Source: Nocardioides gansuensis
GTDB lineage: Bacteria > Actinomycetota > Actinomycetes > Propionibacteriales > Nocardioidaceae
Direction of reading: 5' to 3'
Length of the DNA stretch: 64,000 bases
Assembly (NCBI RefSeq): GCF_003076135.1
Contig: NZ_QDGZ01000003.1
Span: forward strand, 434,001 to 498,000
Made by a program: the position numbers and the translations under genes. Shown here piece after piece: positions 37,464-48,330 of this stretch. Each line of letters opens with the position of its first letter. The stretch's first letter is position 1. The notes under the pieces are model-generated. The model saw only the letters and a list, made by a program, of their open reading frames with translations, was not told the DNA's origin and ran no database searches.

Positions 37464-38496
37464 CGACCACGACGACTTCGAGGACCACGAAGACCTCGAC
37501 GACGAGCTCGACGACGACGACGTCGACAGCGACTTCGACCTCTCGGGAGTGGCGCCGGCCGGCCCGATGACCGGCGGGGTCGAGGGCTATCGCTCCGGCT
37601 TTGCCTCCTTCGTGGGCCGCCCCAACGCCGGCAAGTCCACGCTCACCAACGCGCTTGTCGGCACCAAGGTGGTCATCACGTCGCCGAAGCCGCAGACGAC
37701 GCGCACCGTCGTACGCGGCATCGTGCACCGCCCCGACGCCCAGCTCATCCTGGTCGACACCCCGGGCCTCCACCGGCCGCGCACCCTGCTCGGCGAGCGG
37801 CTCAACGACCTCGTCAAGACGACGTGGGCGGAGGTCGACGTCGTCGCCGTGTGCTTCCCGGCGAACGAGAAGGTCGGCCCGGGCGACCGGTTCATCGTCA
37901 ACGAGCTGGCCAAGGTGCGGCGTACGACGAAGATCGCCGTCGCCACCAAGACCGATCTGGCCACGCCCGAGCAGATCGGGCGGCACCTCCTTGACATCGC
38001 CGAGCTCGGCCGCGAGACCGACACCGAGTGGGCCGAGATCGTGCCCGTCTCCGCGGTGTCGGGGGAGCAGGTGTCGCTGCTCGAGGACCTGCTCGTGCAG
38101 ATGATGCCCGAGGGACCGCAGCTCTACCCCGACGGTGACCTCACCGACGCCCCCGAGCAGGTGCTGGCCGCGGAGCTGATCCGCGAGGCCGCGCTCGAGG
38201 GCGTGCGCGACGAGCTGCCGCACTCGATCGCCGTGGTGGTCGAGGAGATGGGGCTGCGCGAGGGACGCCCGGCCGACAGGCCGCTGCTCGACATCCACGC
38301 CAACCTCTACGTCGAGCGGTCGTCCCAGAAGGGCATCGTGATCGGCCACAAGGGTGCCCGGCTGCGCTCCGTCGGCACGGCGGCGCGGAAGCAGATCGAG
38401 GCGCTGCTCGGCACCCCGGTCTACCTCGACCTGCACGTCAAGATCGCCAAGGACTGGCAGCGCGACCCGCGCCAGCTGCGCAAGCTGGGGTTCTAG
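37453..38496 (+). CDS. era: GTPase Era, with an acidic N-terminal extension
   Basis: 347 residues against about 300 usual. Essential GTPase binding the 3' end of 16S rRNA in 30S assembly. G motifs: GRPNAGKSTL, a switch segment with TVVRGIV, VDTPGLHRP and TKTD; the C-terminal KH domain has LYVERSSQKGIVIGHKGARL. The first 38 residues are dominated by Asp/Glu (DDELDDDDVDSDFD). The long start is supported by GGAGG 7 bases before ATG 37453; the internal Met39 has no good site. It overlaps the SIP gene by 11 bases. Confidence 0.95.
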   Translation: MVDDDHDDFEDHEDLDDELDDDDVDSDFDLSGVAPAGPMTGGVEGYRSGFASFVGRPNAGKSTLTNALVGTKVVITSPKPQTTRTVVRGIVHRPDAQLILVDTPGLHRPRTLLGERLNDLVKTTWAEVDVVAVCFPANEKVGPGDRFIVNELAKVRRTTKIAVATKTDLATPEQIGRHLLDIAELGRETDTEWAEIVPVSAVSGEQVSLLEDLLVQMMPEGPQLYPDGDLTDAPEQVLAAELIREAALEGVRDELPHSIAVVVEEMGLREGRPADRPLLDIHANLYVERSSQKGIVIGHKGARLRSVGTAARKQIEALLGTPVYLDLHVKIAKDWQRDPRQLRKLGF

Positions 38497-38500
38497 GGGA

Positions 38501-39334
38501 TCAGCCTGCCGGCGCCCAGCAGGTGCCCCAGCGCTGCCCGGACTCCCACTGCTGGCGGGTCGGGCGCTCCTCGGCCCAGCTGAAGTCGAGCGGATCATCG
38601 GCGCGGTCGCGGGCGGCGCCGCGGCAGGCCTCGGACATCTGCTCCGAGACGGCGGCCCCGGTGGGGTAGCCCGCACCGCGCAGGTCGACGGTCGAGACGG
38701 CGACCCAGGAGTGCCGCGCACTGCACGGCACCCGGGCGAAGCGGTCGGTGCCCGGCTCGGCGGTGCCGCAGACGGCGTACGGCCTCGGGGAGCGGGACAG
38801 CATCCCCCTCGCGGACCGCGGCAGCGGGGCCAGCCGCTCGCCCACGCCCAGGGCGACGACGTCGCAGCGGTACCAGTCGGCCCCGGCTGCGGCCTCCTCG
38901 ACCGTCGGCGTGAACCAGATCGTCCGCACCATCGAGAGCCGGAGCTCACGCGCCGAGGCCCCGACGTACGCCGGGAGCGCGGCTGTGCAGGCCCGGCGCG
39001 GCTGCCGCTGGGCGGCCGGGGAGTCGACGGCGAGCGGGTCGCCGTCGTCGACCAGGTCGAGCGTGCCGACCCGGAAGGTCTGAGCGGTGTGCCGGCGCGC
39101 GCACGGCACCTGCCGGCCGCCCGCCACGGGGGAGAGCGCCTGCGCACGGGACATCGCGTGGCAGGTGCCGGCTCGGGGCCGTGGAGCCGGCTCGGCAGGA
39201 GCGGGCGGCGAGGTCGGGGAGGTCGTGTTCGAGGCGGGCGGCGCGGGATCCTCGCCGGTGCACCCGGCGACGGCCGGGAGGGCCACGAGCAGCGCGGCCA
39301 GCAGGGCTGGAGGGAGCGAGCGCCGCACCCGCAT
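38501..39334 (-). CDS. Septum_form-domain lipoprotein
   Basis: 277 residues. The ATG at 39334 shares a base with the stop of the upstream gene (TGATG), so it is preferred over an extension to 39385. The signal peptide RRSLPPALLAALLVALPAVAGC ends in a lipobox. A Pro/Ser/Thr linker leads to two repeats of a Cys-rich module: GTCHAM with VPCARRHTAQTFRVG, then YAVCG with VPCSARHSWVAV and a final WGTCW. This matches the Septum_form domain found in actinobacterial envelope proteins; the name derives from an association with cell division and the biochemical role is unknown. Confidence 0.8.
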   Translation of the reverse strand: MRVRRSLPPALLAALLVALPAVAGCTGEDPAPPASNTTSPTSPPAPAEPAPRPRAGTCHAMSRAQALSPVAGGRQVPCARRHTAQTFRVGTLDLVDDGDPLAVDSPAAQRQPRRACTAALPAYVGASARELRLSMVRTIWFTPTVEEAAAGADWYRCDVVALGVGERLAPLPRSARGMLSRSPRPYAVCGTAEPGTDRFARVPCSARHSWVAVSTVDLRGAGYPTGAAVSEQMSEACRGAARDRADDPLDFSWAEERPTRQQWESGQRWGTCWAPAG

Positions 39335-40110
39335 CACCCCTTCGTCCACGCCCAGCAGATCGACCGCCGGTTGCCCGCTTCCCACTCAGCCTCGTGGAAC
39401 CAGGTGAAGGCGTACTTGTAGGACGGCGGGTAGCCCAGCCACGCGCTCACCGAGTCGCCGCAGTAGTCGCGCGTGGTGACCTCGACGAGCCGGTCGCCGG
39501 GGTAGGGGTCGCCGGGCTGCCCGACCTTGATCGTCGTGACCGCGCGCCAGTCGTGCGGCTCGGTGCACGGGATGCGCGGCGCGCCGGGCACGGACTCGCC
39601 CTTCACGCACTGCATCCACTCGTCGGGAGGCTGGGGCAGCATCAGCCCCTTCGCCGTCTCGGGCAGCTCGCGAAGCTCCTCGCTGGACTCGTCGCCGCCG
39701 ACGACGTCGCAGCGATACCAGCGAGCGCCGTCCTCCCACGCCTCCTCGGTCGGCCGGAACCACGCCCAGGACAGCAGCGTGCGCATCGCCACGCTCTCGT
39801 CGGCGCCGAGGAACTTCATGAAGGCGTCCGCGCAGGTCCGGTAGGCGAACGCACCGACCTCCTTCGAGTCGTACGCCGCGTCGGCGAGGTCGTCCGGCAG
39901 CTCACCGACGGCATACGTCTCGGCCGTGTGCGGCTCGGTGCACGGCACCGACTCGTGGGAGTTGGTCGGCTCCTTGACGTCCGCCGGCTCGAGCACGCGG
40001 CAGGCACCGAGCGTGGGCACCTCGACGGACTCCGCCTCCGGCTGCTCCCCGCACGCCGGGGCGACGAGCAGGGCACCGAGCGCCGTCGCCAGAAGGCGAG
40101 CACCGGCCAT
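39334..40110 (-). CDS. Septum_form-domain lipoprotein, paralogue of the downstream gene
   Basis: 258 residues. The signal peptide LLATALGALLVAPAC gives a lipobox cysteine near residue 20. The domain repeats the same pattern as its neighbour: LGACRVL, SVPCTEPHTAETYAVG, MQCVKGES, IPCTEPHDWRAV and SICWAW, with paired cysteines likely forming extracytoplasmic disulfides. It is the first gene of a translationally coupled pair on the strand opposite era. Function is unknown beyond envelope location. Confidence 0.8.
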   Translation of the reverse strand: MAGARLLATALGALLVAPACGEQPEAESVEVPTLGACRVLEPADVKEPTNSHESVPCTEPHTAETYAVGELPDDLADAAYDSKEVGAFAYRTCADAFMKFLGADESVAMRTLLSWAWFRPTEEAWEDGARWYRCDVVGGDESSEELRELPETAKGLMLPQPPDEWMQCVKGESVPGAPRIPCTEPHDWRAVTTIKVGQPGDPYPGDRLVEVTTRDYCGDSVSAWLGYPPSYKYAFTWFHEAEWEAGNRRSICWAWTKG

Positions 40111-40161
40111 CAGGCCCCCTCGGGCGTCACGGGACCATCGCGGTCGTGGACTACGTCGCGC

Positions 40162-40653
40162 TCAGTCGCTGAGCAGCGCGGCGATGGTACCGCCGAGCTC
40201 GGTCGCGGCGGCACATGTCCCGTCGTCCACGTCACCGAGAGCCTCGAGCACGTCGTACGCCTGGCGCCAGCCCAGCGCCTGCACGATCGAGAGCACCGAC
40301 CGGACCGCTCCCTCCGTGTCGTAGCGCCCGTGCACGTAGAGGCCGAAGGGCCGCTTCGCGGTCGCGCCCGCCGACCCCGCGGCCCCGCCCGACTCGTCGA
40401 GCGCGCCGCCCACCTGGAGGAACGTCGAGTCGAAGAAGTGCTTGAGCGCGCCGCTCATGTAGCCGAAGTTGGCCGGCGTGCCGAGCAGGTAGCCGTCTGC
40501 CGCCAGCACGTCCTCGGCGGTCGCCTCCAGGGCCGGCCGCACGACGACGTCGACGCCCTCGATCGCGTCGTCGCGGGCCCCGGCGAGCGCCGCCTCGGTG
40601 AGCGCCTGCATCGACCGGGTGGGCGAGTGGTGCACGACGAGCAACGTGGACAC
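40162..40653 (-). CDS. Flavodoxin-family NAD(P)H-dependent oxidoreductase
   Basis: 163 residues from GTG 40653, chosen because the flavodoxin fold begins there (STLLVVHHSPTRSMQAL, the FMN phosphate loop); an in-frame extension to 40833 has no homology. The second FMN loop is GYLLGTPANFGYMSGALKHFFDST, and FGLYVHGRYDTEGA follows. These proteins use FMN for two-electron reductions of quinones or other small molecules. It is divergent from the protease gene. Confidence 0.82.
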   Translation of the reverse strand: MSTLLVVHHSPTRSMQALTEAALAGARDDAIEGVDVVVRPALEATAEDVLAADGYLLGTPANFGYMSGALKHFFDSTFLQVGGALDESGGAAGSAGATAKRPFGLYVHGRYDTEGAVRSVLSIVQALGWRQAYDVLEALGDVDDGTCAAATELGGTIAALLSD

Positions 40654-40768
40654 CCCTCCATCCAACACCCTGCGGGCACGTGACCTCCGCCGGGCGGGGT
40701 CGTTGCGCCCGTGTGCCGATCGGGCGGCCACCGGGGGTCGCCCGCCTCGACGTCCCGAAAGGATCCCC

Positions 40769-41629
40769 ATGCGCTCCCGCATCGCCGCGGCCCTCGCCGC
40801 CACCTCCCTCGCCGCATCCGGCCTCGCCGCCACCTCCCTCGTGACCGCCGTGCCCGCCGACGCGATCGTCGGCGGCTACCAGGTCACCGACGGCCGGTTC
40901 GGCTTCATGGCCTCGATCCAGAGCAAGGGGGAGGACGGCACGTCCGGCCACTTCTGTGGCGGCTCGGTCATCAACCAGCGCTGGATCCTCACGGCCGCGC
41001 ACTGCATGGTCGACACACACCCGCGCGACATCCAGGTCGCGGTCGGCCGCGACAACCTCGACGAGGACCTCGCGGAGGGCCAGACCCTCGCGGTCGACCA
41101 GATCCTGGTCCACCCGAAGTACGAGGACACGGGCACCTTCGACGCGGCGCTGATCCACGTCACCGAGGACGTCACCACCGCACCTGCGATCGCGCTCGCC
41201 GCCCCCGGTGAGGACACGCTCGAGCAGCAGGGCGCGCCGCTCACCGTGGCCGGCTGGGGCACCGAGTTCTTCGGCTCGCCGCTCATCCCTGCCCAGCTCA
41301 AGGCGGTCGACGTCCGGGCTGTGGCGGACGAAAGCTGCACCGGCAACGAGGTCCTGATGGGCTTCCAGGCCGACTCCGAGGTCTGCGCCGAGGAGCTCGG
41401 CGGTGACTCCTGCCAGGGCGACTCCGGCGGTCCGCTCTTCGGCACGCTCGCCGACGGCCGCCGCGTGCAGATCGGCATCGTGAGCTACGGCCTCGGCTGC
41501 GCCACGCCCGGCTTCCCGGGGGTCTACGGCGAGGTGAACAACACCGACATCCACCGCTTCATCACCACGAATGCCGGGCTCGGTGCCACCACCACGACGA
41601 CGAGGCCCAAGGGCCGTTCGAAGCAGTAG
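40769..41629 (+). CDS. Secreted trypsin-like serine protease (S1 family)
   Basis: 286 residues with a Sec signal peptide (RIAAALAATSLAASGLAATS, cleavage near PADA) leading directly to the IVGG start of the mature enzyme, so little or no propeptide is present. The triad is TAAHC (His), DAALIHV (Asp; usually DIALL) and GDSCQGDSGGPL (Ser); the residue six before the Ser is Asp, predicting trypsin-like Arg/Lys preference. Cysteines pair as in bacterial trypsins. GAAAGGA lies about 7 bases before the ATG. A 13-pair terminator follows. Confidence 0.9.
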   Translation: MRSRIAAALAATSLAASGLAATSLVTAVPADAIVGGYQVTDGRFGFMASIQSKGEDGTSGHFCGGSVINQRWILTAAHCMVDTHPRDIQVAVGRDNLDEDLAEGQTLAVDQILVHPKYEDTGTFDAALIHVTEDVTTAPAIALAAPGEDTLEQQGAPLTVAGWGTEFFGSPLIPAQLKAVDVRAVADESCTGNEVLMGFQADSEVCAEELGGDSCQGDSGGPLFGTLADGRRVQIGIVSYGLGCATPGFPGVYGEVNNTDIHRFITTNAGLGATTTTTRPKGRSKQ

Positions 41630-41645
41630 GCAGTCCACATCGCGG

Positions 41646-41676
41646 CCGCATGGCGTCCTCGCGGGACGCCATGCGG
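41646..41676 (+). terminator. 13-base-pair hairpin terminator after the protease gene
   Basis: Perfect stem CCGCATGGCGTCC / GGACGCCATGCGG with a TCGCG loop, 16 bases past the stop codon. It insulates the leuA leader region that follows. Confidence 0.88.
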
Positions 41677-41702
41677 TCGCGTGCGTTATCGTGGCCGACG
41701 TC

Positions 41703-41731
41703 ATGATGATGCGTGCCCTCCTCCTTGGCTG

Positions 41732-41747
<16 letters not shown>
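41703..41747 (+). CDS. leuA leader peptide (14 residues, Leu run)
   Basis: A short reading frame MMMRALLLGCRSEA with three consecutive leucine codons (CTC CTC CTT at 41718-41726), ending TAA inside the loop of a stable hairpin. A TATCGT hexamer at 41687-41692 lies 10 bases upstream, so the transcript probably begins at or near this start. The arrangement is that of amino-acid-biosynthesis leader peptides; Leu-tRNA shortage would stall the ribosome here. Confidence 0.75.
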
Positions 41748-44061
<2,314 letters not shown>

Positions 44062-44090
44062 CCGGGGGAAGGCAACCTAGATTCGGCTCC

Positions 44091-44948
44091 ATGCTCGTCT
44101 CCGAAAGCGTCGGCCAGCTCTTCCTCCAGCACGAGGGAGGACGCGACCGGATCGAGTACACCGAGCACGGCAGCGGCGACCGCTGGGTCGTGCTGGTCCA
44201 CGGCCTCCTGATGCCGCGCCGGATGCACCTGCCGCTCGCGCGTGCGCTGGCGTCGGCGGGCCTGCACGTGGTCACGGTGGACCTGCTCGGGCACGGCGCC
44301 TCGGACAAGCCCGCCGACCCGCGGGTCTACTCGATGACCGCCTTCGGCGAGCAGGTCGTTGCACTGCTCGACCACCTCGGCGCCGAGCAGGCCGTGATCG
44401 GCGGCACCTCGCTCGGCGCCAATGTCGCCCTCGAGGTGGCTGTCACCGCGCCGCAGCGGGTGCGCGGGCTGCTCATCGAGATGCCGGTGCTCGACAACGC
44501 GGTCGAGGCGGGGATCGTCGCGTTCGTGCCGATCATGTTCCTGGCCCGCTTCGTGCCGATCTCGGTCACGGCGCTGCGCTGGCTGACCAAGCCGGTGCCC
44601 CGCAGGCTGATGCCGTTCTGGATCGGCATCGTCCTCGACACGCTCGACCAGCACCCCGGCCCGGTGGCTGCGGTGCTGCACGGCGTGATCTTCGGGCGCA
44701 TCGCGCCGTCGTCGGCGCAGCGCAAGAAGATCACGGCGCCCACGCTCATCGTCGGCCACAGCATCGACCCGGTGCACCCGTTCGTGGACTCCGAGATGCT
44801 CTCCAGCGAGCTCCCCCACGCGACGATTCAGGCCGCCAGCAGCATCCTCGAGTGGCGGATGCGCCCCGAGCGGCTCACGAAGGCCGCGGTCGACTTCGCC
44901 GTGTCCGTGTGGAACGACCCCGGCACGTCGCGCCGCATCGCCACCTAG
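44091..44948 (+). CDS. Alpha/beta hydrolase
   Basis: 285 residues. The oxyanion-hole motif is VLVHGLLMPRRMH, the nucleophile elbow is GGTSLGANVAL (Ser in GxSxG), the acid is near GHSIDPVHPF, and the candidate His is not clearly visible at the C-terminus (EWRMRPERL where HxxxxxxP would be usual), so activity is uncertain. A hydrophobic cap (FVPIMFLARFVPISVTALRWL) suggests a lipophilic substrate or membrane contact. TAGATT at 44078-44083 ends 7 bases before the ATG. Confidence 0.82.
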   Translation: MLVSESVGQLFLQHEGGRDRIEYTEHGSGDRWVVLVHGLLMPRRMHLPLARALASAGLHVVTVDLLGHGASDKPADPRVYSMTAFGEQVVALLDHLGAEQAVIGGTSLGANVALEVAVTAPQRVRGLLIEMPVLDNAVEAGIVAFVPIMFLARFVPISVTALRWLTKPVPRRLMPFWIGIVLDTLDQHPGPVAAVLHGVIFGRIAPSSAQRKKITAPTLIVGHSIDPVHPFVDSEMLSSELPHATIQAASSILEWRMRPERLTKAAVDFAVSVWNDPGTSRRIAT

Positions 44949-44966
44949 ACGCGGCAGAATGGTGCG

Positions 44967-45695
44967 GTGCCCCTCTACCGCGACGAGGCGGTCGTGCTCC
45001 GCACCCACAAGCTGGGCGAGGCAGACCGCATCATCACCCTCCTGACGCGCCACCACGGGCTCGTCCGGGCGGTCGCGAAGGGCGTGCGGCGTACGACGTC
45101 GCGCTGGGGCTCGCGGCTCGAGCCGTTCACCCATGTCGACCTCCAGCTGGCCGAGGGCCGCAGCCTCGACGTGATCACCCAGGCCGAGACGCTCGACCCG
45201 TTCCACTCGCGGCTCGGCCTCGACTACGAGCGCTACACCGCCGGCACGGCGATGCTCGAGACCGCCGAGCGCCTGGTGACCGAGGAGAAGCAGCCCGCGG
45301 TGCAGCACTTCCTGCTCCTCGTCGGGGGGCTGCGCGCGATGGCGGCTGGCGAGCACGGCGCCGGCCAGGTCCTCGACTCCTACCTCCTCCGGTCGCTCGC
45401 CGTCGCCGGCTACGCCCCGTCCTTCGACCACTGCGTGGCCTGCGGGACCGAGGGCCCGCACCGGTTCTTCAACCCCTCGGCCGGCGGCGTGATGTGCTCG
45501 ATGTGCCGGGTCGCGGGCTCGGCGACCCCCGCACCCGAGACCGTCGTGCTGCTCGGCGCGCTGCTCGCCGGCGACTGGGCGGTCGTGCACGCCGCCGACC
45601 CGCGCCACCGCAAGGAGGCGTCGGGGCTGGTCGCCGCCTACCTCGCCTGGCACCTCGAGCGCGGCCTGCGGTCGCTGGCATACGTCGAGCGCTGA
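44967..45695 (+). CDS. recO: DNA repair protein RecO
   Basis: 242 residues from GTG 44967. The N-terminal OB fold begins YRDEAVVLRTHKLGEADRIITLLTRHHGLVRAVAKGVR; a helical domain follows and a zinc site CVACG ... GGVMCSMC. RecO anneals SSB-coated strands and loads RecA with RecR in gap repair. The era-leuA-recO-uppS order is conserved, with two genes inserted here. CAGAAT at 44955-44960 ends 6 bases before the start. Confidence 0.94.
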   Translation: MPLYRDEAVVLRTHKLGEADRIITLLTRHHGLVRAVAKGVRRTTSRWGSRLEPFTHVDLQLAEGRSLDVITQAETLDPFHSRLGLDYERYTAGTAMLETAERLVTEEKQPAVQHFLLLVGGLRAMAAGEHGAGQVLDSYLLRSLAVAGYAPSFDHCVACGTEGPHRFFNPSAGGVMCSMCRVAGSATPAPETVVLLGALLAGDWAVVHAADPRHRKEASGLVAAYLAWHLERGLRSLAYVER

Positions 45696-45730
45696 GCGGC
45701 GTCCACGTGCAGGCCACTAGGCTGCGCGCC

Positions 45731-46507
45731 GTGAAGCGTCCCGTCCGCGCCCCGAGCCCGCATCCCAGCGGCGCCCGGCCCCCCGCCGTACCCCGCGACC
45801 TGGTGCCGCACCACGTCGCGATCGTGATGGACGGCAACGGCCGGTGGGCCAAGGAACGCGGGCTGCCGAGGACGGCTGGGCACGCGCAAGGGGAGTCGTC
45901 CCTCTTCGACGTCGTCGAGGGCGCGATCGAGATCGGTGTGAAGGCCATCTCGGCCTATGCGTTCTCCACCGAGAACTGGTCGCGCTCGCCCGACGAGGTG
46001 CGCTTCCTGATGGGCTTCAACCGCGACGTCATCCGCCGCCGCCGCGACGAGATGCACGAGCTCGGCGTGCGGGTGCGCTGGGCCGGGCGCGCGCCGCGCC
46101 TGTGGAAGTCCGTCATCAAGGAGCTCCAGGTCGCCGAGGAGCTGACTCGCGGCAACGACGTGCTCACCCTGACGATGTGCGTCAACTACGGCGGGCGTGC
46201 CGAGCTCGCCGACGCCATGCGGTCGATCGGCCGCGAGGTCGTCGCCGGCCAGCTCAACCCCGACAAGATCGACGAGCGCACGATCGCCCGCCACCTCTAC
46301 GTCCCCGAGCTCCCCGACGCCGACCTGGTGTGGCGTACGTCGGGGGAGCAGCGCCTCTCCAACTTCATGACCTGGCAGGCGGCCTACTCGGAGTTCGTCT
46401 TCACCGACGTGCTCTGGCCCGACGTCGACCGGCGGCACCTGTGGGAGGCCGTCGAGACCTACGCCCGGCGCGATCGCCGCTACGGCGGCGCCCTGCCCAA
46501 CTCCTGA
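45731..46507 (+). CDS. uppS: Isoprenyl (undecaprenyl) diphosphate synthase
   Basis: 258 residues from GTG 45731. The cis-prenyltransferase site is VAIVMDGNGRWAKERGL; SAYAFSTENWSRSPDEV and LWRTSGEQRLSNFMTWQAAYSEFVF are the other signature segments. It makes the C55 (or C50) lipid carrier for peptidoglycan. The first 25 residues are Pro/Arg-rich and variable. TAGGCT at 45718-45723 ends 7 bases before the GTG, indicating a leaderless mRNA. Confidence 0.95.
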   Translation: MKRPVRAPSPHPSGARPPAVPRDLVPHHVAIVMDGNGRWAKERGLPRTAGHAQGESSLFDVVEGAIEIGVKAISAYAFSTENWSRSPDEVRFLMGFNRDVIRRRRDEMHELGVRVRWAGRAPRLWKSVIKELQVAEELTRGNDVLTLTMCVNYGGRAELADAMRSIGREVVAGQLNPDKIDERTIARHLYVPELPDADLVWRTSGEQRLSNFMTWQAAYSEFVFTDVLWPDVDRRHLWEAVETYARRDRRYGGALPNS

Positions 46508-46557
46508 CCGGTCGACCCGGCGGACGCTAGATTGGCCGGCACGGGAGGTGCTGGAGG

Positions 46558-47481
46558 GTGGACCACGCGCATGCCATCAGCGTCCGCGGGCTGCGGATGA
46601 GGTACGGCGACAACGACGTGCTGACCGGGGTGGACTTCGACGTCCGGGCGGGTGAGGTGCGCTGCCTCCTCGGACCCAACGGGGCCGGGAAGACGACCAC
46701 GATCGAGATCCTCGAGGGGTTCCGGGTCCGGTCGGCGGGCGAGGTGTCTGTGCTCGGCCAGGACCCGGCCCGTGCCGACGAGGACTGGCGAGCCCGCACC
46801 GGCGTCGTGCTCCAATCGTGGCGCGACCACCCCCGCTGGACCGCCCGGCGGCTGCTCACGCAGCTGGGTGGCTACTACACGCCGTACTCGACGCCCGAAC
46901 GACCGCGGCCCTACGACGTCGAGGAGCTGCTCGAGACCGTGGGCCTGACCGAGCTGGCCGACCGCAAGATCGCCACCCTCTCGGGTGGGCAGCGCCGCCG
47001 GCTCGACGTCGCCATCGGCATCATCGGGCGTCCGGAGCTGCTCTTCCTCGACGAGCCGACAGCCGGCTTCGACCCCCAGGCCCGGCGCGAGTTCCATGGC
47101 CTGGTCCGGCGGCTCTCCGGGCTCGAGCAGACCACCATCCTGCTCACCACCCACGACCTCGACGAGGCGGAGAAGCTCGCCGACCGGGTCCTGATCCTCG
47201 CCGGCGGCCGGATCGTCGCCGACGACACGCCGGCCGGGCTGGCCAGCCGGGTCGAGGGCGAGGCACAGGTGCGCTGGTCCATCGAGGGTGAGCGGTTCAC
47301 TGCGACCGCGGCCGATCCCACCGGCTTCGTCAGGGGGCTGTTCGCGGAGCATGGCGAGGACGTCGCCGACCTCGAGATCCTGCGGCCCCGCCTGGAGGAC
47401 TCCTACCTCGCACTCGTGCAGCAGCACGAGGCCGGTGACGCCGAGGCCGCGGCGCAGATGTTCACGGAGGTGACCGGGTGA
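46558..47481 (+). CDS. ABC transporter ATP-binding protein (DrrA-like exporter)
   Basis: 307 residues. Walker A is LLGPNGAGKTTTIEIL, the signature is LSGGQRRRLDVAIGI, Walker B is LLFLDEPTAGFDPQ and the switch is LLTTHDLDEAEKL. The extra C-terminal 80 residues fit the DrrA/multidrug and antibiotic-exporter branch. It pairs with the ABC-2 permease that overlaps its stop by 4 bases. GTG 46558 has a GGAGG-like site (GGTGCTGGAGG) close upstream. Substrate is unknown. Confidence 0.9.
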   Translation: MDHAHAISVRGLRMRYGDNDVLTGVDFDVRAGEVRCLLGPNGAGKTTTIEILEGFRVRSAGEVSVLGQDPARADEDWRARTGVVLQSWRDHPRWTARRLLTQLGGYYTPYSTPERPRPYDVEELLETVGLTELADRKIATLSGGQRRRLDVAIGIIGRPELLFLDEPTAGFDPQARREFHGLVRRLSGLEQTTILLTTHDLDEAEKLADRVLILAGGRIVADDTPAGLASRVEGEAQVRWSIEGERFTATAADPTGFVRGLFAEHGEDVADLEILRPRLEDSYLALVQQHEAGDAEAAAQMFTEVTG

Positions 47482-48329
47482 ATGCTCCGCTGCACGCCAT
47501 CCGTCTGGGCATCGGACGTGGCTGGACCGAGTTCCTCCAGAGCATCCGGAGCACCCAGGACCAGGGCTACTACGTCTTCACCGGGCTCCTCGTGCTCGGC
47601 TACCTCTTCCTCCGGCGCAACACGGAGGTCGAGGGGACGGGCCTGATGGTCCCGTCGGTCGCCCTGCCCAGCATCCTCGGCGCCCTGGTCGCGTTCGGCG
47701 TGGTCATCGGTCCTGCCTACGCGCTGGCCATGGAGAAGGAGGACGGCACCTTGCTGCGCCACAAGGCGGTCCCCCACGGTCTCGCGGGCTACTTCACGAG
47801 CCAGCTGGTGCTGCAGAGCCTCGGGCTGGTGCCGCAGCTGCTCATCGTCCTGGTCCCGAGCTTCCTGCTGTTCGACGACGTCATGGCCAGCCCGGCCGGT
47901 TGGTTCACCGTCGCCTGGGTGCTGGCCCTCGGCATGCTGGCCACGATGCCGATCGGGATGGTCATCGGCTCCCTGGTGCCGAGCACCCAGAAGGTCGGCA
48001 CCTGGGGCATGCTGCCCGTGATGGTGCTCGCGGGCATCTCCGGGATCTTCTACCCCGTCCAGCGCCTCTGGGACTGGGTCGAGGTGCTGGCGCAGGTCTT
48101 CCCGATGTACTGGCTCGGGCTGGGCATGCGCTCGGCGTTCCTGCCCGAAGGCGCGGCCGCCCTCGAGGTGGGCGGGACGTGGCGCACCTGGGAGACGCTC
48201 GGGGTCCTCGGCGCATGGGCGGTGCTCGGCGCCCTGGTCACCCCACGGGTGCTGCGGCGGATGTCACGACGGTCCACGGGCTCCCAGGTCGAGGCGGCTC
48301 GTGAGGCCGCCGTGCAGTGGGTGCGCTGA
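47478..48329 (+). CDS. ABC-2 type transporter permease
   Basis: 283 residues with about six transmembrane helices, including LPSILGALVAFGVVIGPAYALAMEKEDGTLLRHKAV and the ABC-2 signature region MLPVMVLAGISGIFYPVQRLWDWVEVLAQVFPMYWLGLGM. It forms the membrane half of the exporter with the preceding ATPase (ATGA-type overlap). The stop lies one base from the stop of the convergent zur gene, with no room for an intergenic terminator. Confidence 0.88.
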   Translation: MNAPLHAIRLGIGRGWTEFLQSIRSTQDQGYYVFTGLLVLGYLFLRRNTEVEGTGLMVPSVALPSILGALVAFGVVIGPAYALAMEKEDGTLLRHKAVPHGLAGYFTSQLVLQSLGLVPQLLIVLVPSFLLFDDVMASPAGWFTVAWVLALGMLATMPIGMVIGSLVPSTQKVGTWGMLPVMVLAGISGIFYPVQRLWDWVEVLAQVFPMYWLGLGMRSAFLPEGAAALEVGGTWRTWETLGVLGAWAVLGALVTPRVLRRMSRRSTGSQVEAAREAAVQWVR

Positions 48330-48330
48330 C

